DNA from: Vibrio amylolyticus
Lineage (GTDB): Bacteria > Pseudomonadota > Gammaproteobacteria > Enterobacterales > Vibrionaceae
DNA length: 64,000 nucleotides
Reading direction: 5' to 3'
NCBI RefSeq assembly: GCF_023145695.1
Contig: NZ_JAJHVV010000005.1
Span: 1 to 64,000 of the forward strand
Shown here: positions 27,406-36,050 of the stretch, piece by piece
How the letters are laid out: every line of letters starts with the position of its first letter
Numbering within the stretch: the first letter of the stretch is position 1
Translations under genes and position numbers: made by a program
The notes under the pieces: generated by a model
Database searches by the model: none
What the model saw: only the letters and a program-made list of their open reading frames with translations
What the model was told of the DNA's origin: nothing

Positions 27406-27448
27406 AAAGGCGCTTAGACAATTCGGGCCGCCGCCCACAAGCGCCTTT
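27406..27448 (-). terminator. Two-tier hairpin between scsD and scsC, reading as a terminator leftward
   Basis: AAAGGCGCTT (27406-27415) pairs perfectly with AAGCGCCTTT (27439-27448), and the loop contains a second hairpin GGGC-CGCC-GCCC. Read leftward, the stem is followed by TTTTTAATA; read rightward, only TTTGG follows. It therefore fits a minus-strand terminator, or an mRNA-stabilising element on the plus strand. Confidence 0.55.
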
Positions 27449-27474
27449 GGACAGTCACTGTTTAGGATAAGAAA

Positions 27475-28188
27475 ATGAAACTGAAAATCATCGCAGCTAT
27501 GGTCACTACATTACTTGTGTCGCCTTTGGCACTAGCAAAAAATCAAGATCAGAAAATGGAAGAGATCAATGAGATGCTGAATTCGAATCCATCGCTTATT
27601 GATGGGCTTCATACCAGCTTGATTAACTACTTGAGCCAACAAAACGTATTTGACCAAGCGCTAGAGCATAATCATGACTACATTTACAACAATCCGAATC
27701 AATCCTCATTTGGCGCAAAAGAGCCTTCGGTGACAATTGTGAATGTGACGGACTACAGCTGTCCGTGGTGTAAAAAATTAGACCCTGTTCTTTATGAACT
27801 CGTGGATAAGTACCCAGAACAAATCAAAGTGATTAACCTGTTGGTACCGTTAAAAGAGTTAAGACACAAAAACAACTCAACAACGTATGCGTTGAATGTT
27901 TGGCAGAATGCACCAGAAAAGTACGCTGAAGTTCATGATATGTTGATCAGTAAACCGGGCGCACATAATGAAGCGTCTGTTTTTAAGGTGGCACAGAAAA
28001 CAGGTACAGAAGCTCAATATGAAGCCGATAAGCTCTCAACAGAAATGATGGCAACCAATTACAACCTGATGACTGACCTAGGTATCCGCGGCACACCAGC
28101 AATGTTGATTGGCGGTGAGTTGGTATCTGGTTATATGTCATTAGATAAACTAGAGCAGATGCTTTTGGAAAAAGGATCGATTAATTAG
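27475..28188 (+). CDS. scsC: ScsC, periplasmic DsbA-like thiol oxidoreductase
   Basis: A 237-residue protein whose signal peptide ends SPLALA-KNQ. An N-terminal helical stretch precedes a DsbA/DsbG-type thioredoxin domain with the active site SCPWCKK and cis-proline loop RGTPAML. Relatives use the N-terminal stretch to multimerise and act as disulfide isomerases or copper-binding chaperones, kept reduced by ScsB. It ends with a strong terminator. Confidence 0.86.
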   Translation: MKLKIIAAMVTTLLVSPLALAKNQDQKMEEINEMLNSNPSLIDGLHTSLINYLSQQNVFDQALEHNHDYIYNNPNQSSFGAKEPSVTIVNVTDYSCPWCKKLDPVLYELVDKYPEQIKVINLLVPLKELRHKNNSTTYALNVWQNAPEKYAEVHDMLISKPGAHNEASVFKVAQKTGTEAQYEADKLSTEMMATNYNLMTDLGIRGTPAMLIGGELVSGYMSLDKLEQMLLEKGSIN

Positions 28189-28226
28189 TTAAACTAACTT
28201 GGTCAGATTGTTAAACCACATAACCT

Positions 28227-28250
28227 AAAGGCGCATCATGCGCCTTTTTT
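28227..28250 (+). terminator. Intrinsic terminator of the scs cluster
   Basis: AAAGGCGCA (28227-28235) pairs perfectly with TGCGCCTTT (28239-28247), followed by a T run to 28250. The stem shares AAAGGCGC with the scsD-scsC hairpin. The rest of the 318-base spacer to the IclR gene holds only the putative operators described next. Confidence 0.92.
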
Positions 28251-28391
28251 AATAGTGTAGTAATCCTAGATGATATGCGTCAATACGCCGTCGTGTATGC
28301 AATTATTCCTAAGCCCTTTTTTTAAAGCCCTATCTTTGTTTTTCGCACAACTCATCAGCGGATACTCAAAATACGACCCAAAAAGCCAAGC

Positions 28392-28429
28392 ATTCCATAA
28401 TGTGGGATTAGTGTTTCACAAAATGGAAC
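28392..28429. promoter_or_regulatory. Two putative IclR operators
   Basis: Two imperfect palindromes share a 6-5-6 layout: ATTCCA-TAATG-TGGGAT (28392-28408) and GTTTCA-CAAAA-TGGAAC (28413-28429). Their centres are 21 bp apart, about two helical turns, which suits a tetrameric IclR protein. They lie 78-115 bases before the iclR start, consistent with autoregulation and control of the operon. Confidence 0.5.
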
Positions 28430-28506
28430 GTTGAGGGTGATCACATTAATAATCTTTGGCAAACGATATATTTCAACCAACAGATTAAGGCAGTTGGATA
28501 AGTGAA

Positions 28507-29223
28507 ATGCAAGGCAATCAGGCACTGGTAAAAGCGATAGCGGTTATTGATTCTATTGCAGATGGTCATCGTCAATTAAAAGACATTTGTGATGACTTAG
28601 GGCTACCAAAATCGACAGTTCATAGAATCTTACAAGGGCTAATTGAAGCCCGATATGTGAGAGAAGTGAAAGGTATTGGTTTAGTTCTGGGAACCAAAAT
28701 GATTCAACTTGGTATTCGCGCTCAACAAGATATGCCTTTGAAAGAGATTGCTAAACCGTATATACGAGAGCTTGCGTCTCGTACAAAAGACACGGTTCAC
28801 CTAGGAATTAAAGACGAAGATCAAATCTTTTATTTGGACAAAGTCCCAGGTGAGAGAGCCATTCAATTACGTTCACAAGTGGGTGACAGATTACCAATGT
28901 CTGCAACGGGCATTGGTAAAGCGTTAATGATTGATATGCCAAAGATGGAGTGGATTCGACTTATATCCTCTCAAACTTCTCATGAAATTGAGCCAATGCT
29001 TAAACGATTAGAAGAATATTCAAAATATGATTATAGCTACGACTTGGAAGATAACGAAGATCTTGTTCGCTGCGTTGCCGTCCCAATTCGTAATAAATAT
29101 GACAATATTATTGCGGCTTTATCAGTGACTAGTATTAAAGAATATATGCCAGACGAAAGAATGAAGGAACTAATCCCAGTAATCACAGAATATTGCAAGA
29201 AGATATCAAAACAACTTAATTAA
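28507..29223 (+). CDS. IclR-family transcriptional regulator of the sugar-acid operon
   Basis: A 238-residue regulator with an N-terminal winged HTH (RQLKDICDDLGLPKSTVHRILQGLIEARYV) and a C-terminal effector domain (GDRLPMSATGIGKALM). It is first in a co-directional cluster with a TRAP transporter and hexonate catabolic genes, so its ligand is probably a sugar acid or its 2-keto-3-deoxy derivative, as for KdgR and DgoR-like regulators. GGATAAG precedes the start. Confidence 0.92.
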   Translation: MQGNQALVKAIAVIDSIADGHRQLKDICDDLGLPKSTVHRILQGLIEARYVREVKGIGLVLGTKMIQLGIRAQQDMPLKEIAKPYIRELASRTKDTVHLGIKDEDQIFYLDKVPGERAIQLRSQVGDRLPMSATGIGKALMIDMPKMEWIRLISSQTSHEIEPMLKRLEEYSKYDYSYDLEDNEDLVRCVAVPIRNKYDNIIAALSVTSIKEYMPDERMKELIPVITEYCKKISKQLN

Positions 29224-29280
29224 CCCCTACAGGAGCATATTACATGCTCCCAATTATAAATATTAAAATCAGGTACGACT

Positions 29281-30336
29281 ATGTCTAGAACAGGAAAAAC
29301 CCTAGCCATTGGTGGGGTGTTTGTCGCCTCAATCATTGGTGCAGCTATTGTTACTAATTCCCAAAGTAATAATACAATGAGTATTGCAGCGGGTGAGTCA
29401 CAAGTACAAACTTTACGTTTTAGTATGAGCTCTAATAATCAACACCCAATATATGATGGAGCGGCTAAATTTAAAGAAATAGTAGAGAAATTTACCGAGC
29501 TAAAAGTGGATATCTATCCATCGGCGCAGCTTGGTGACGATCGTGCAGCCATTGAAATGCTTCAACTGGGTACGTTGGATGTATCGATTCCATCGACTGG
29601 CCCACTGGCTAACTTCTATCCTGAATACAACGTTTTTGATCTTCCTTTTATGATCACTAGTGAAGAAGTTGCTGATAAAGTTCTACGAAGCGACTTTGGT
29701 GATGAGATGTTAAATAGACTGCAGGCAAAAGGTCTTGTTGGACTCGATTTTTGGGAAAATGGATTCCGTCACGTAACAAATTCTAAACAAGCCGTTCGTT
29801 CTATTGATGATGTTAGAGGCTTAAAGATCCGCACCATGGAAAGCCCACTTCACCTTGATGCGTGGAATGCAATGGGCGCAACGCCAACGCCTATGGCATT
29901 TAATGAGCTGTTCACAGCATTACAACAAGGCACTGTGGATGGTCAAGAGAACCCATACCCAAATATCGCATTGAATAATTTGTATGAAGTACAAAGCACA
30001 CTGTCGAACACTGGACATGTTTACACACCATTGGCTTTGATTGTTAGCCAACAAACTTGGAATAAGTTAAGTAGGCATGATCAACGTGTCTTACGACAAG
30101 CTGCTATTGATGCTGGTGATTATGAGCGTGAAGTAAACCGACGTGTCAATATGGAAAGTTTAGAAGTGATTAAAGCGAACATGAATGTTGTGACGTTAAC
30201 ACCAGAAGCTGTAAAGGGGTTCCAAGAAGCGACCACATCGGTTATTGATAAATACACACCGATTATTGGCGCAGATGTCGTGGCATCTTTCCAAAAACAA
30301 ATAGAAAAAGCCGAAGCTGAATTAGCAAGCAATTAA
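29281..30336 (+). CDS. dctP: TRAP transporter substrate-binding protein, DctP family
   Basis: A 351-residue periplasmic protein with an N-terminal hydrophobic segment (TLAIGGVFVASIIGAAIV). The DctP fold is shown by LRFSMSSNNQHPIYDGAAKF and FWENGFRHVTNSKQAVRSIDDVRGLKIR; the arginine of GLKIRTME usually binds a substrate carboxylate. It delivers an organic acid, here presumably a hexonate, to the DctQM permease. A stem-loop follows the gene. Confidence 0.92.
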   Translation: MSRTGKTLAIGGVFVASIIGAAIVTNSQSNNTMSIAAGESQVQTLRFSMSSNNQHPIYDGAAKFKEIVEKFTELKVDIYPSAQLGDDRAAIEMLQLGTLDVSIPSTGPLANFYPEYNVFDLPFMITSEEVADKVLRSDFGDEMLNRLQAKGLVGLDFWENGFRHVTNSKQAVRSIDDVRGLKIRTMESPLHLDAWNAMGATPTPMAFNELFTALQQGTVDGQENPYPNIALNNLYEVQSTLSNTGHVYTPLALIVSQQTWNKLSRHDQRVLRQAAIDAGDYEREVNRRVNMESLEVIKANMNVVTLTPEAVKGFQEATTSVIDKYTPIIGADVVASFQKQIEKAEAELASN

Positions 30337-30343
30337 TTAAAAA

Positions 30344-30364
30344 GCTTCGCGCCCATCGCGAAGC
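30344..30364 (+). other. Stem-loop after dctP
   Basis: GCTTCGCG (30344-30351) pairs perfectly with CGCGAAGC (30357-30364) around CCCAT. There is no U-tract and dctQ starts 11 bases later, so it likely stabilises the dctP mRNA or tunes read-through. Confidence 0.6.
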
Positions 30365-30375
30365 GAGGATTTATT

Positions 30376-30849
30376 ATGTTGAAATGGTTAGATAAGTATT
30401 TTGAAAACACCATTGCAGTCATATTGCTGGTTATTATGGTAGCTTCAATATTTCTTCAGGTGGTAACAAGGACATTAGATTATTCTGTTTCTTGGACGGA
30501 AGAGTTAGCACGATACTGCTTTATTTGGTTGATTTATATTGGTATTAGTTTTGCTGTGGCAAAGAAAAGTCACATAAAAATAGAAGCATTAACAATGCTT
30601 GTTGATAATAAAGAGAAAAAATATCTTAGTTTATTTTCAGATTTGGTATTTTTTGTGTTCTCAATCGTTATTTTATTTAAATCAACGCAAATGGTCATGA
30701 ATCTATATTACTTAGGCCAAACTTCTCCAGCATTGGGGCTACCAATGTGGATAGTTTATTTAGCGGGTCCTGTAGGGTTTGCACTTACTTCATTTAGGTT
30801 AATACAGCAGATGCTGATAACCACAGATGAACTCAAGACGATTGAATAG
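30376..30849 (+). CDS. dctQ: TRAP transporter small permease, DctQ family
   Basis: A 157-residue protein with four predicted membrane helices and the family sequence SVSWTEELARYCFIWLIYIG. It is needed with the large subunit for sodium-driven uptake. Its stop is 9 bases before dctM. Confidence 0.9.
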   Translation: MLKWLDKYFENTIAVILLVIMVASIFLQVVTRTLDYSVSWTEELARYCFIWLIYIGISFAVAKKSHIKIEALTMLVDNKEKKYLSLFSDLVFFVFSIVILFKSTQMVMNLYYLGQTSPALGLPMWIVYLAGPVGFALTSFRLIQQMLITTDELKTIE

Positions 30850-30858
30850 GAGAAGGTC

Positions 30859-32127
30859 ATGTCGGTATTTATTTTATTCGCGACGTTTGCACTGTTGGTG
30901 ATCTTTTCAGTGCCCATTGCCATTTCGTTAGGCGTGGCTACGTTACTAACGATTCTTTCCACAGGAACGTTAAGTGTCGATTTTTTGGTGAGCACACTGA
31001 TTACTTCTGTGGACTCGTTTCCAATCATGGCTGTACCATTTTTCATCTTAGCCGGTGACATCATGGGCAGTGGCGGTATCTCGCAGAGATTGGTGAACTT
31101 TGCTAATTCGTTAGTGAAAAACATTACGGGTGGTTTTGCGATCGCTTCCATCATCACGTGTATGTTCTTTGCAGCCATTTCCGGATCTGGGCCTGCAACG
31201 GTTGCAGCGGTAGGCGGAATCATGATTCCAGCTATGATCAAGTATGGCTATGACAAAGGTTTTGCAACGGCCGTTGTTACTGCAGCGGGGGCGATTGGTG
31301 TCATGATCCCACCAAGTATTCCTATGGTAATGTACGGCGTTTCTGCTGGCGTTTCTATTGGTGATTTATTCATTGCGGGCATTATCCCTGGGCTATTAGT
31401 TGCATTCTGTTTAATGGCTTGGTCGTACGTTTATTCGAAGAAGAAAGGCTATAAAGGGTCGGAAGAACCATTTTGTTGGAAAGAAGTTTGGCGTCAGTTT
31501 AAGCATGCTCAGTTAGCACTGCTCATCCCTGTTATCATTCTTGGCGGCATCTATGGCGGTATCTTCACGCCAACTGAAGCGAGTGTGGTTGCGGTTGTTT
31601 ATGGGTTAGTTGTGAGTCTGTTTGCTTACAAAGAGATTACGTTTACCGATTTACCGAAAATCTTCACTAAGTCGGTTATAACCTCTGTTATCGTCCTGAT
31701 CATTGTGGGCACAGCGACGGCCTTTGGTAAGTACTTGGCACTAGAACAAATACCAACACAGATTGCTAATGCAATGCTAGAGTTCTCTGACAGTAAAGTT
31801 GTCTTCATTGTTCTTATGGTTGCTTTGTTACTCGTTGTTGGCTGCTTTATGGAAACGGTCGCTGCGATCATCATCCTCACGCCAATTTTAGTTCCAGTAG
31901 CAATGTTGTTTGGTTTCAATCCTGTTCACACCGGCATCATCATGGTAGTGACCTTAGCTATCGGATTTATCACGCCACCTCTAGGTTTAAACTTATTTGT
32001 AGGCTCAAGTGTGTCCGGTGTCTCGGTTGAAACATTATCGAAAGCAATCATTCCATTCTTCTTAGCGATGATGTTTGCATTAACTATGATTGTGTTTATT
32101 CCGCAGATATCACTGCTATTGCTTTAA
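30859..32127 (+). CDS. dctM: TRAP transporter large permease, DctM family
   Basis: A 422-residue, about twelve-helix protein of the ion-transporter superfamily. Typical segments include AVPFFILAGDIMGSGGISQRL, SGSGPATVAAVGGIMIP, MIPPSIPMVMYG and the C-terminal TPPLGLNLFVGSSVSG. It is the translocating subunit. It is followed by the enolase-superfamily enzyme in the same operon. Confidence 0.94.
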   Translation: MSVFILFATFALLVIFSVPIAISLGVATLLTILSTGTLSVDFLVSTLITSVDSFPIMAVPFFILAGDIMGSGGISQRLVNFANSLVKNITGGFAIASIITCMFFAAISGSGPATVAAVGGIMIPAMIKYGYDKGFATAVVTAAGAIGVMIPPSIPMVMYGVSAGVSIGDLFIAGIIPGLLVAFCLMAWSYVYSKKKGYKGSEEPFCWKEVWRQFKHAQLALLIPVIILGGIYGGIFTPTEASVVAVVYGLVVSLFAYKEITFTDLPKIFTKSVITSVIVLIIVGTATAFGKYLALEQIPTQIANAMLEFSDSKVVFIVLMVALLLVVGCFMETVAAIIILTPILVPVAMLFGFNPVHTGIIMVVTLAIGFITPPLGLNLFVGSSVSGVSVETLSKAIIPFFLAMMFALTMIVFIPQISLLLL

Positions 32128-32184
32128 CAGAATTGATTTAAGAGAAGTTGATTTTTACTTTTGAAATCTAAGTAAGGTTATTTT

Positions 32185-33327
32185 ATGAAAATTATTAATG
32201 TCATCCCACACGCTATCTCAGTTCCACTTGAGACACCGTTCTACTTTGCGCAAGGTTGGGTACATAACAGAAGCTCAATGATCATAGAAATCGTTACTGA
32301 TGAAGGTGTTGTTGGGTTTGGTGAAGCACTATGCCATGGTTTACAAAGCCCTCATATTGCAGCGGCATTTGTTGAGCATACGTTTAAACCAATGCTAATC
32401 GGCCGCAGCCCATTTGATGTCGAAGTTCTTTGGGAAGAGATGTACAACGTGACGCGTCCGTATGGTGGTGGTGCTGCAGTCAATGCCATCAGTGGCGTTG
32501 ATATTGCGTTATGGGATGTCATTGGTAAGGCTTTAGATAAACCGATTCATCAATTGATTGGTGGCGCATTTCGTAAAGAAGTGACGCCATACGCGACTGG
32601 ATTCTATCGTATTGCGGATGCGAAATACCCAGAAGTTTCAATTGAAGAAGCGCATCGATACGTTGATTCAGGTTTCGAAGCATTTAAATTGAAAATTGGC
32701 TTTGGCGTAGAAGAAGACATCGCATTCATCCGTTCAATCCGCGAAGCGGTCGGTAATGACGTGAAGATCATGGCCGATGCGAACGGTGCTTATAACGCAG
32801 CCGCTGCACGTCGAATCATTAAAGAAACCGAGGAGTATAACCTGTACTTTTTGGAAGAACTGTTACCGCCTGAAGATATTGTCGGTTATAAAGAAATTAA
32901 GAACCTGTCCAAGACCTACATTGCGGCTGGTGAGCAACTCTTTGGGAAGTTGGGTTACCGACCATGGCTTGAACAACGCGCTCTTGACGTTATCCAACCG
33001 GATCTTTGTTCATCAGGCGGTATTACAGAATGTAAAAAAATCGCTGCTATGGCTCAGGCCAATGGCACGATGATGATTCCACATGTTTGGGGTTCTGGGA
33101 TAGGCATTGCGGCGTCATTGCAGTTTATCGCTTCATTGCCAAGCTCACCGCTTTCGCTGAACCCTATCGAGCCAATGCTTGAGTTTGACCAATCAGATCA
33201 TCCATTCCGCAAAGATCTGATATGTGATGGCATTAAAATGGTGAATGGCAAAGTGCAAATTTCGACCAAGCCGGGTATCGGTGTCGATGTGAATGTAGAC
33301 ATTATTAAGCAATACAAAATTAACTAA
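32185..33327 (+). CDS. Enolase-superfamily sugar-acid cycloisomerase/dehydratase (MR/MLE type)
   Basis: A 380-residue enzyme. The capping domain covers about 1-125, and the barrel carries Lys168 and Lys170 (the FKLKIG KxK motif), metal ligands Asp198, Glu224 and Glu250 spaced 26 residues apart, and His300 in MIPHVWGSG. Segments such as GFGVEED, IQPDLCSSGGITE and NPIEPMLEFD closely recall D-galactarolactone cycloisomerase of Agrobacterium and 3,6-anhydro-L-galactonate cycloisomerase of agar-degrading Vibrio. It lacks the features of DgoD itself. Because DgoK and DgoA follow, its product should be a 2-keto-3-deoxy-hexonate. The exact substrate remains open. Confidence 0.82.
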   Translation: MKIINVIPHAISVPLETPFYFAQGWVHNRSSMIIEIVTDEGVVGFGEALCHGLQSPHIAAAFVEHTFKPMLIGRSPFDVEVLWEEMYNVTRPYGGGAAVNAISGVDIALWDVIGKALDKPIHQLIGGAFRKEVTPYATGFYRIADAKYPEVSIEEAHRYVDSGFEAFKLKIGFGVEEDIAFIRSIREAVGNDVKIMADANGAYNAAAARRIIKETEEYNLYFLEELLPPEDIVGYKEIKNLSKTYIAAGEQLFGKLGYRPWLEQRALDVIQPDLCSSGGITECKKIAAMAQANGTMMIPHVWGSGIGIAASLQFIASLPSSPLSLNPIEPMLEFDQSDHPFRKDLICDGIKMVNGKVQISTKPGIGVDVNVDIIKQYKIN

Positions 33328-33336
33328 ACCTTTAAA

Positions 33337-33356
33337 GGTGCACTTTCGAGTGCACC
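33337..33356 (+). other. UUCG-capped stem-loop
   Basis: GGTGCACT (33337-33344) pairs perfectly with AGTGCACC (33349-33356) around the very stable tetraloop TTCG. With no U-tract, and dgoK starting 16 bases later, it is probably an mRNA-stabilising or translation-tuning element. Confidence 0.6.
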
Positions 33357-33371
33357 AATGAGCGATACCAT

Positions 33372-34280
33372 ATGAATGATAAAAACAGAGTTAGTTGGCT
33401 TATCCTCGATTGGGGTACAACCAATTTTCGTGCTTTCGCAATGAGTGACGAAGGAACGTTGGTTGATAAAATTGAACACAAAATGGGGTTGCTTCAGGTT
33501 GAAGAAGGTAGCTTTGCCGACAAATTGGAATCGATGCTTAGTGACTGGTTAGAAAGCTATATATCACTGCCTATTTTCATGGCAGGAATGGTGGGATCTG
33601 CTCAAGGATGGGTCAATGTTCCTTATGTATCAACCCCTGCTTCTATTGATACCCTTGCGAAAAATACACACCAGTTCACGCTTCCGTGGGGGGCTAAGGC
33701 GACGATTATTCCAGGCGTGAGTCATTGTGATGAACATGGTGGCTTTGATGTTATGCGTGGAGAAGAGGTTCAACTGTTTGGGCTAATAGAAATCGTTGGT
33801 AAATCAAATCTTCAGGCAGCGTTTCCTGGTACTCATAGTAAGCATGTCGAGATCGGCAACGGAACTATTGAAGCGTTCAATACCTACATGACAGGGGAGC
33901 TTTTCTCTGCCTTGTCCACCCAAACAATATTAGGCCGAGGATTACCATTACAAACAGACTCTCATTCAGCGTTTGAAAAGGGGGTCGGTGAAAGTGGTAA
34001 CTCAACCATTACAAATCAGCTCTTTAAAGCGCGTACACACCGTTTGTTTGGCAATTTGCAAGATACTGAAGTACACGATTACTTGTCAGGGCTTTTAATT
34101 GGCAACGAAGTGCGTGAACTCGAGCATGAAACCGTTTATTTAGTTGGTGGCGAAGCTTTATCAAGCCGTTATGAAAAGGCGTGTTCACTATTAGATAAAA
34201 CAACGAAATACATTAATGGCGATGAAAGCTTTATCGTTGGAATGTTAAAAATTAAAGAGGCAATGAACCATGAAAAATAA
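33372..34280 (+). CDS. dgoK: 2-dehydro-3-deoxygalactonokinase
   Basis: A 302-residue sugar-acid kinase of the DgoK family. The phosphate-binding start LILDWGTTNFRAF, and MAGMVGSAQGW and GEEVQLFG, are diagnostic. It phosphorylates 2-keto-3-deoxygalactonate at O6 with ATP. It overlaps dgoA by 11 bases, so the two are translationally coupled. Confidence 0.92.
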   Translation: MNDKNRVSWLILDWGTTNFRAFAMSDEGTLVDKIEHKMGLLQVEEGSFADKLESMLSDWLESYISLPIFMAGMVGSAQGWVNVPYVSTPASIDTLAKNTHQFTLPWGAKATIIPGVSHCDEHGGFDVMRGEEVQLFGLIEIVGKSNLQAAFPGTHSKHVEIGNGTIEAFNTYMTGELFSALSTQTILGRGLPLQTDSHSAFEKGVGESGNSTITNQLFKARTHRLFGNLQDTEVHDYLSGLLIGNEVRELEHETVYLVGGEALSSRYEKACSLLDKTTKYINGDESFIVGMLKIKEAMNHEK

Positions 34281-34908
34281 CGACTTCAACTTGAACGACC
34301 ATTTACCTTTAGTCGCTATTATTCGCGGCATCCTTCCTGACGATTGCGTTCGAGTTACGCAAATTCTGATTGAGGAAGGATTTTCTATGATTGAAGTGCC
34401 TTTAAATTCTCCAGATGCGTTAACTAGCATTAAAACGTTAGTTCAACACTTTGGAGAAAATTTCCTTATTGGTGCCGGAACGGTCACGACAGCAGAGAAA
34501 GCGCAGGCTGTTATCGATACGGGCGCGAATCTTATGGTCACACCAAACTTCAATGAAGAAGTAGTGAAAATGTCCGTTGCTGCTGGTTGCGTAACGTTCC
34601 CCGGAGTCGTCACACCTACAGAGGCTTTCTCTGCCTTGGCTGCTGGGGCAACAGGTTTGAAACTCTTCCCAATATCAATGATTGGATTAGACGGCTTTAA
34701 AGCTTTGAACTCTGTTCTGCCACCAGATACCGCGTGTTTGCCTGTAGGTGGTATTAACCCAACGGTAGAAAGCATGAAGCCATACTTAGATATTGGCGCT
34801 AAAGGTTTTGGGTTAGGCGCATCTTTGTATAAGCCGGGCATGTCTGACGAGGAAATTCGCTCAAACGCAAAAGCATTTAATCAATCTTATACAGAGTCTA
34901 TCTCTTAA
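34270..34908 (+). CDS. dgoA: 2-dehydro-3-deoxy-6-phosphogalactonate aldolase
   Basis: A 212-residue class I aldolase of the KDPG/KDPGal family, with the Schiff-base lysine in GLKLFPIS and the conserved glutamate in MIEVPLNS. It cleaves KDPGal to pyruvate and glyceraldehyde 3-phosphate, completing the pathway begun by the cycloisomerase and DgoK. It is the last gene of the operon. Confidence 0.92.
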   Translation: MKNNDFNLNDHLPLVAIIRGILPDDCVRVTQILIEEGFSMIEVPLNSPDALTSIKTLVQHFGENFLIGAGTVTTAEKAQAVIDTGANLMVTPNFNEEVVKMSVAAGCVTFPGVVTPTEAFSALAAGATGLKLFPISMIGLDGFKALNSVLPPDTACLPVGGINPTVESMKPYLDIGAKGFGLGASLYKPGMSDEEIRSNAKAFNQSYTESIS

Positions 34909-34935
34909 TAGTCCTGATTCTTTAGAGCATAATAA

Positions 34936-34980
34936 AAACGATCTGATTATTGTTCGATATAGAGCAATAGCAGATCGTTT
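34936..34980 (+). terminator. Large hairpin after the sugar-acid operon
   Basis: AAACGATCTG (34936-34945) pairs perfectly with CAGATCGTTT (34971-34980), and an inner stem ATTGTTC/GAGCAAT extends it. The U-rich tail is weak. It lies just after dgoA and before the convergent liu operon. Confidence 0.65.
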
Positions 34981-35126
34981 AAATGTCTTTACTTATTGAA
35001 TCCTCTACCTTGCCTAATATCAGACAAATTACTGAAAAATCAGCTCAGAAAATAACTGAACATGCCACCACTATATGACTTAACACTATAATTTACCTTC
35101 ATCTATACCAACGTTCATTATGTTAT

Positions 35127-36050
35127 TCACCGTAAAGCCAGTGAGACCTTAGAAGTAGGGGACTTATTCAGTTCAGCACAAATATCCCAACCCACTTGAG
35201 CGACCTTCTCCAGATTTACGCCTGTTTCAATACCAAGTTGGTTACATAGATAAAGCACATCTTCTGTGGCGACATTGCCACTTGCACCTTGTGCGTAAGG
35301 GCAGCCCCCTAAGCCTGCTACACTGCTATCAATCACACTTACGCCCATTTGTAGCGCTTGGTAAATATTGGCTATCGCTTGCCCCCATGTGTCATGGAAG
35401 TGAACAGCGATTTGTTGGGTGGGCATAACTTGTTGCACTGAAGAAAGCATCTGCTGAACTCTCACTGGCGTGCCTGTTCCAATGGTGTCGCCTAACGAAA
35501 CTTCATAACAGCCTACATCGAGTAACAGCGTGGCTATCTCAGCCACTTTATCAGGTGGCGTAGGTCCATCGTAAGGGCAATCAATGACACAAGATAGGTA
35601 GCCTCGCACTGGAATATCCCGCGCACTTGCGTGTTCAACGACAGGAATAAAACGCTCTAGGCTTTCCATTAATGTGCAGTTGGTATTTTTCTGACAAAAC
35701 CCTTCAGAGCAAGAGGTGAAAATGGCCACTTCATCGGCGCCTGCTTCAATAGCCTGTTCAAGCCCTTGAAGATTAGGTGTGAGGGCTGAATATCTAACAT
35801 TCGGTCTTCTAATAACCGATTCCAAGACTTCTTTAGAGTCCGCCATTTGAGGTACCCATTTAGGCGAGACAAAGGAGCCAGCTTCAATATGTGATAAACC
35901 AGTATTGGACAGTTGGTTAATAAATTGAATCTTGCTTTGGGTACTAACAACATGCTCGTTTTGTAGCCCGTCGCGAGCACCCATCTCGACGATTTTCACC
36001 CGACTTGGTAGTTTTATGTCGTGATTATTTGAATGTACTTGGCTTGGCAT
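35127..36050 (-). CDS. liuE: Hydroxymethylglutaryl-CoA lyase
   Basis: A 307-residue TIM-barrel lyase. The start VKIVEMGARDGLQNE and the HMG-CoA lyase signature SVAGLGGCPYAQGASGN with its catalytic cysteine are present, as are the metal-binding HFHDTWG histidines. It cleaves HMG-CoA to acetoacetate and acetyl-CoA, the last step of leucine breakdown. Its ATG directly abuts the liuC stop codon. In other liu operons liuD normally lies between these genes, but it is absent here. No strong ribosome site precedes the start, so coupling to liuC is likely. Confidence 0.92.
   Translation of the reverse strand: MPSQVHSNNHDIKLPSRVKIVEMGARDGLQNEHVVSTQSKIQFINQLSNTGLSHIEAGSFVSPKWVPQMADSKEVLESVIRRPNVRYSALTPNLQGLEQAIEAGADEVAIFTSCSEGFCQKNTNCTLMESLERFIPVVEHASARDIPVRGYLSCVIDCPYDGPTPPDKVAEIATLLLDVGCYEVSLGDTIGTGTPVRVQQMLSSVQQVMPTQQIAVHFHDTWGQAIANIYQALQMGVSVIDSSVAGLGGCPYAQGASGNVATEDVLYLCNQLGIETGVNLEKVAQVGWDICAELNKSPTSKVSLALR

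Noticed and set aside
30756..31241. 161-codon minus-strand frame across dctQ and dctM
   Set aside because: It lies opposite two well-defined membrane proteins and its sequence is low in normal protein features.
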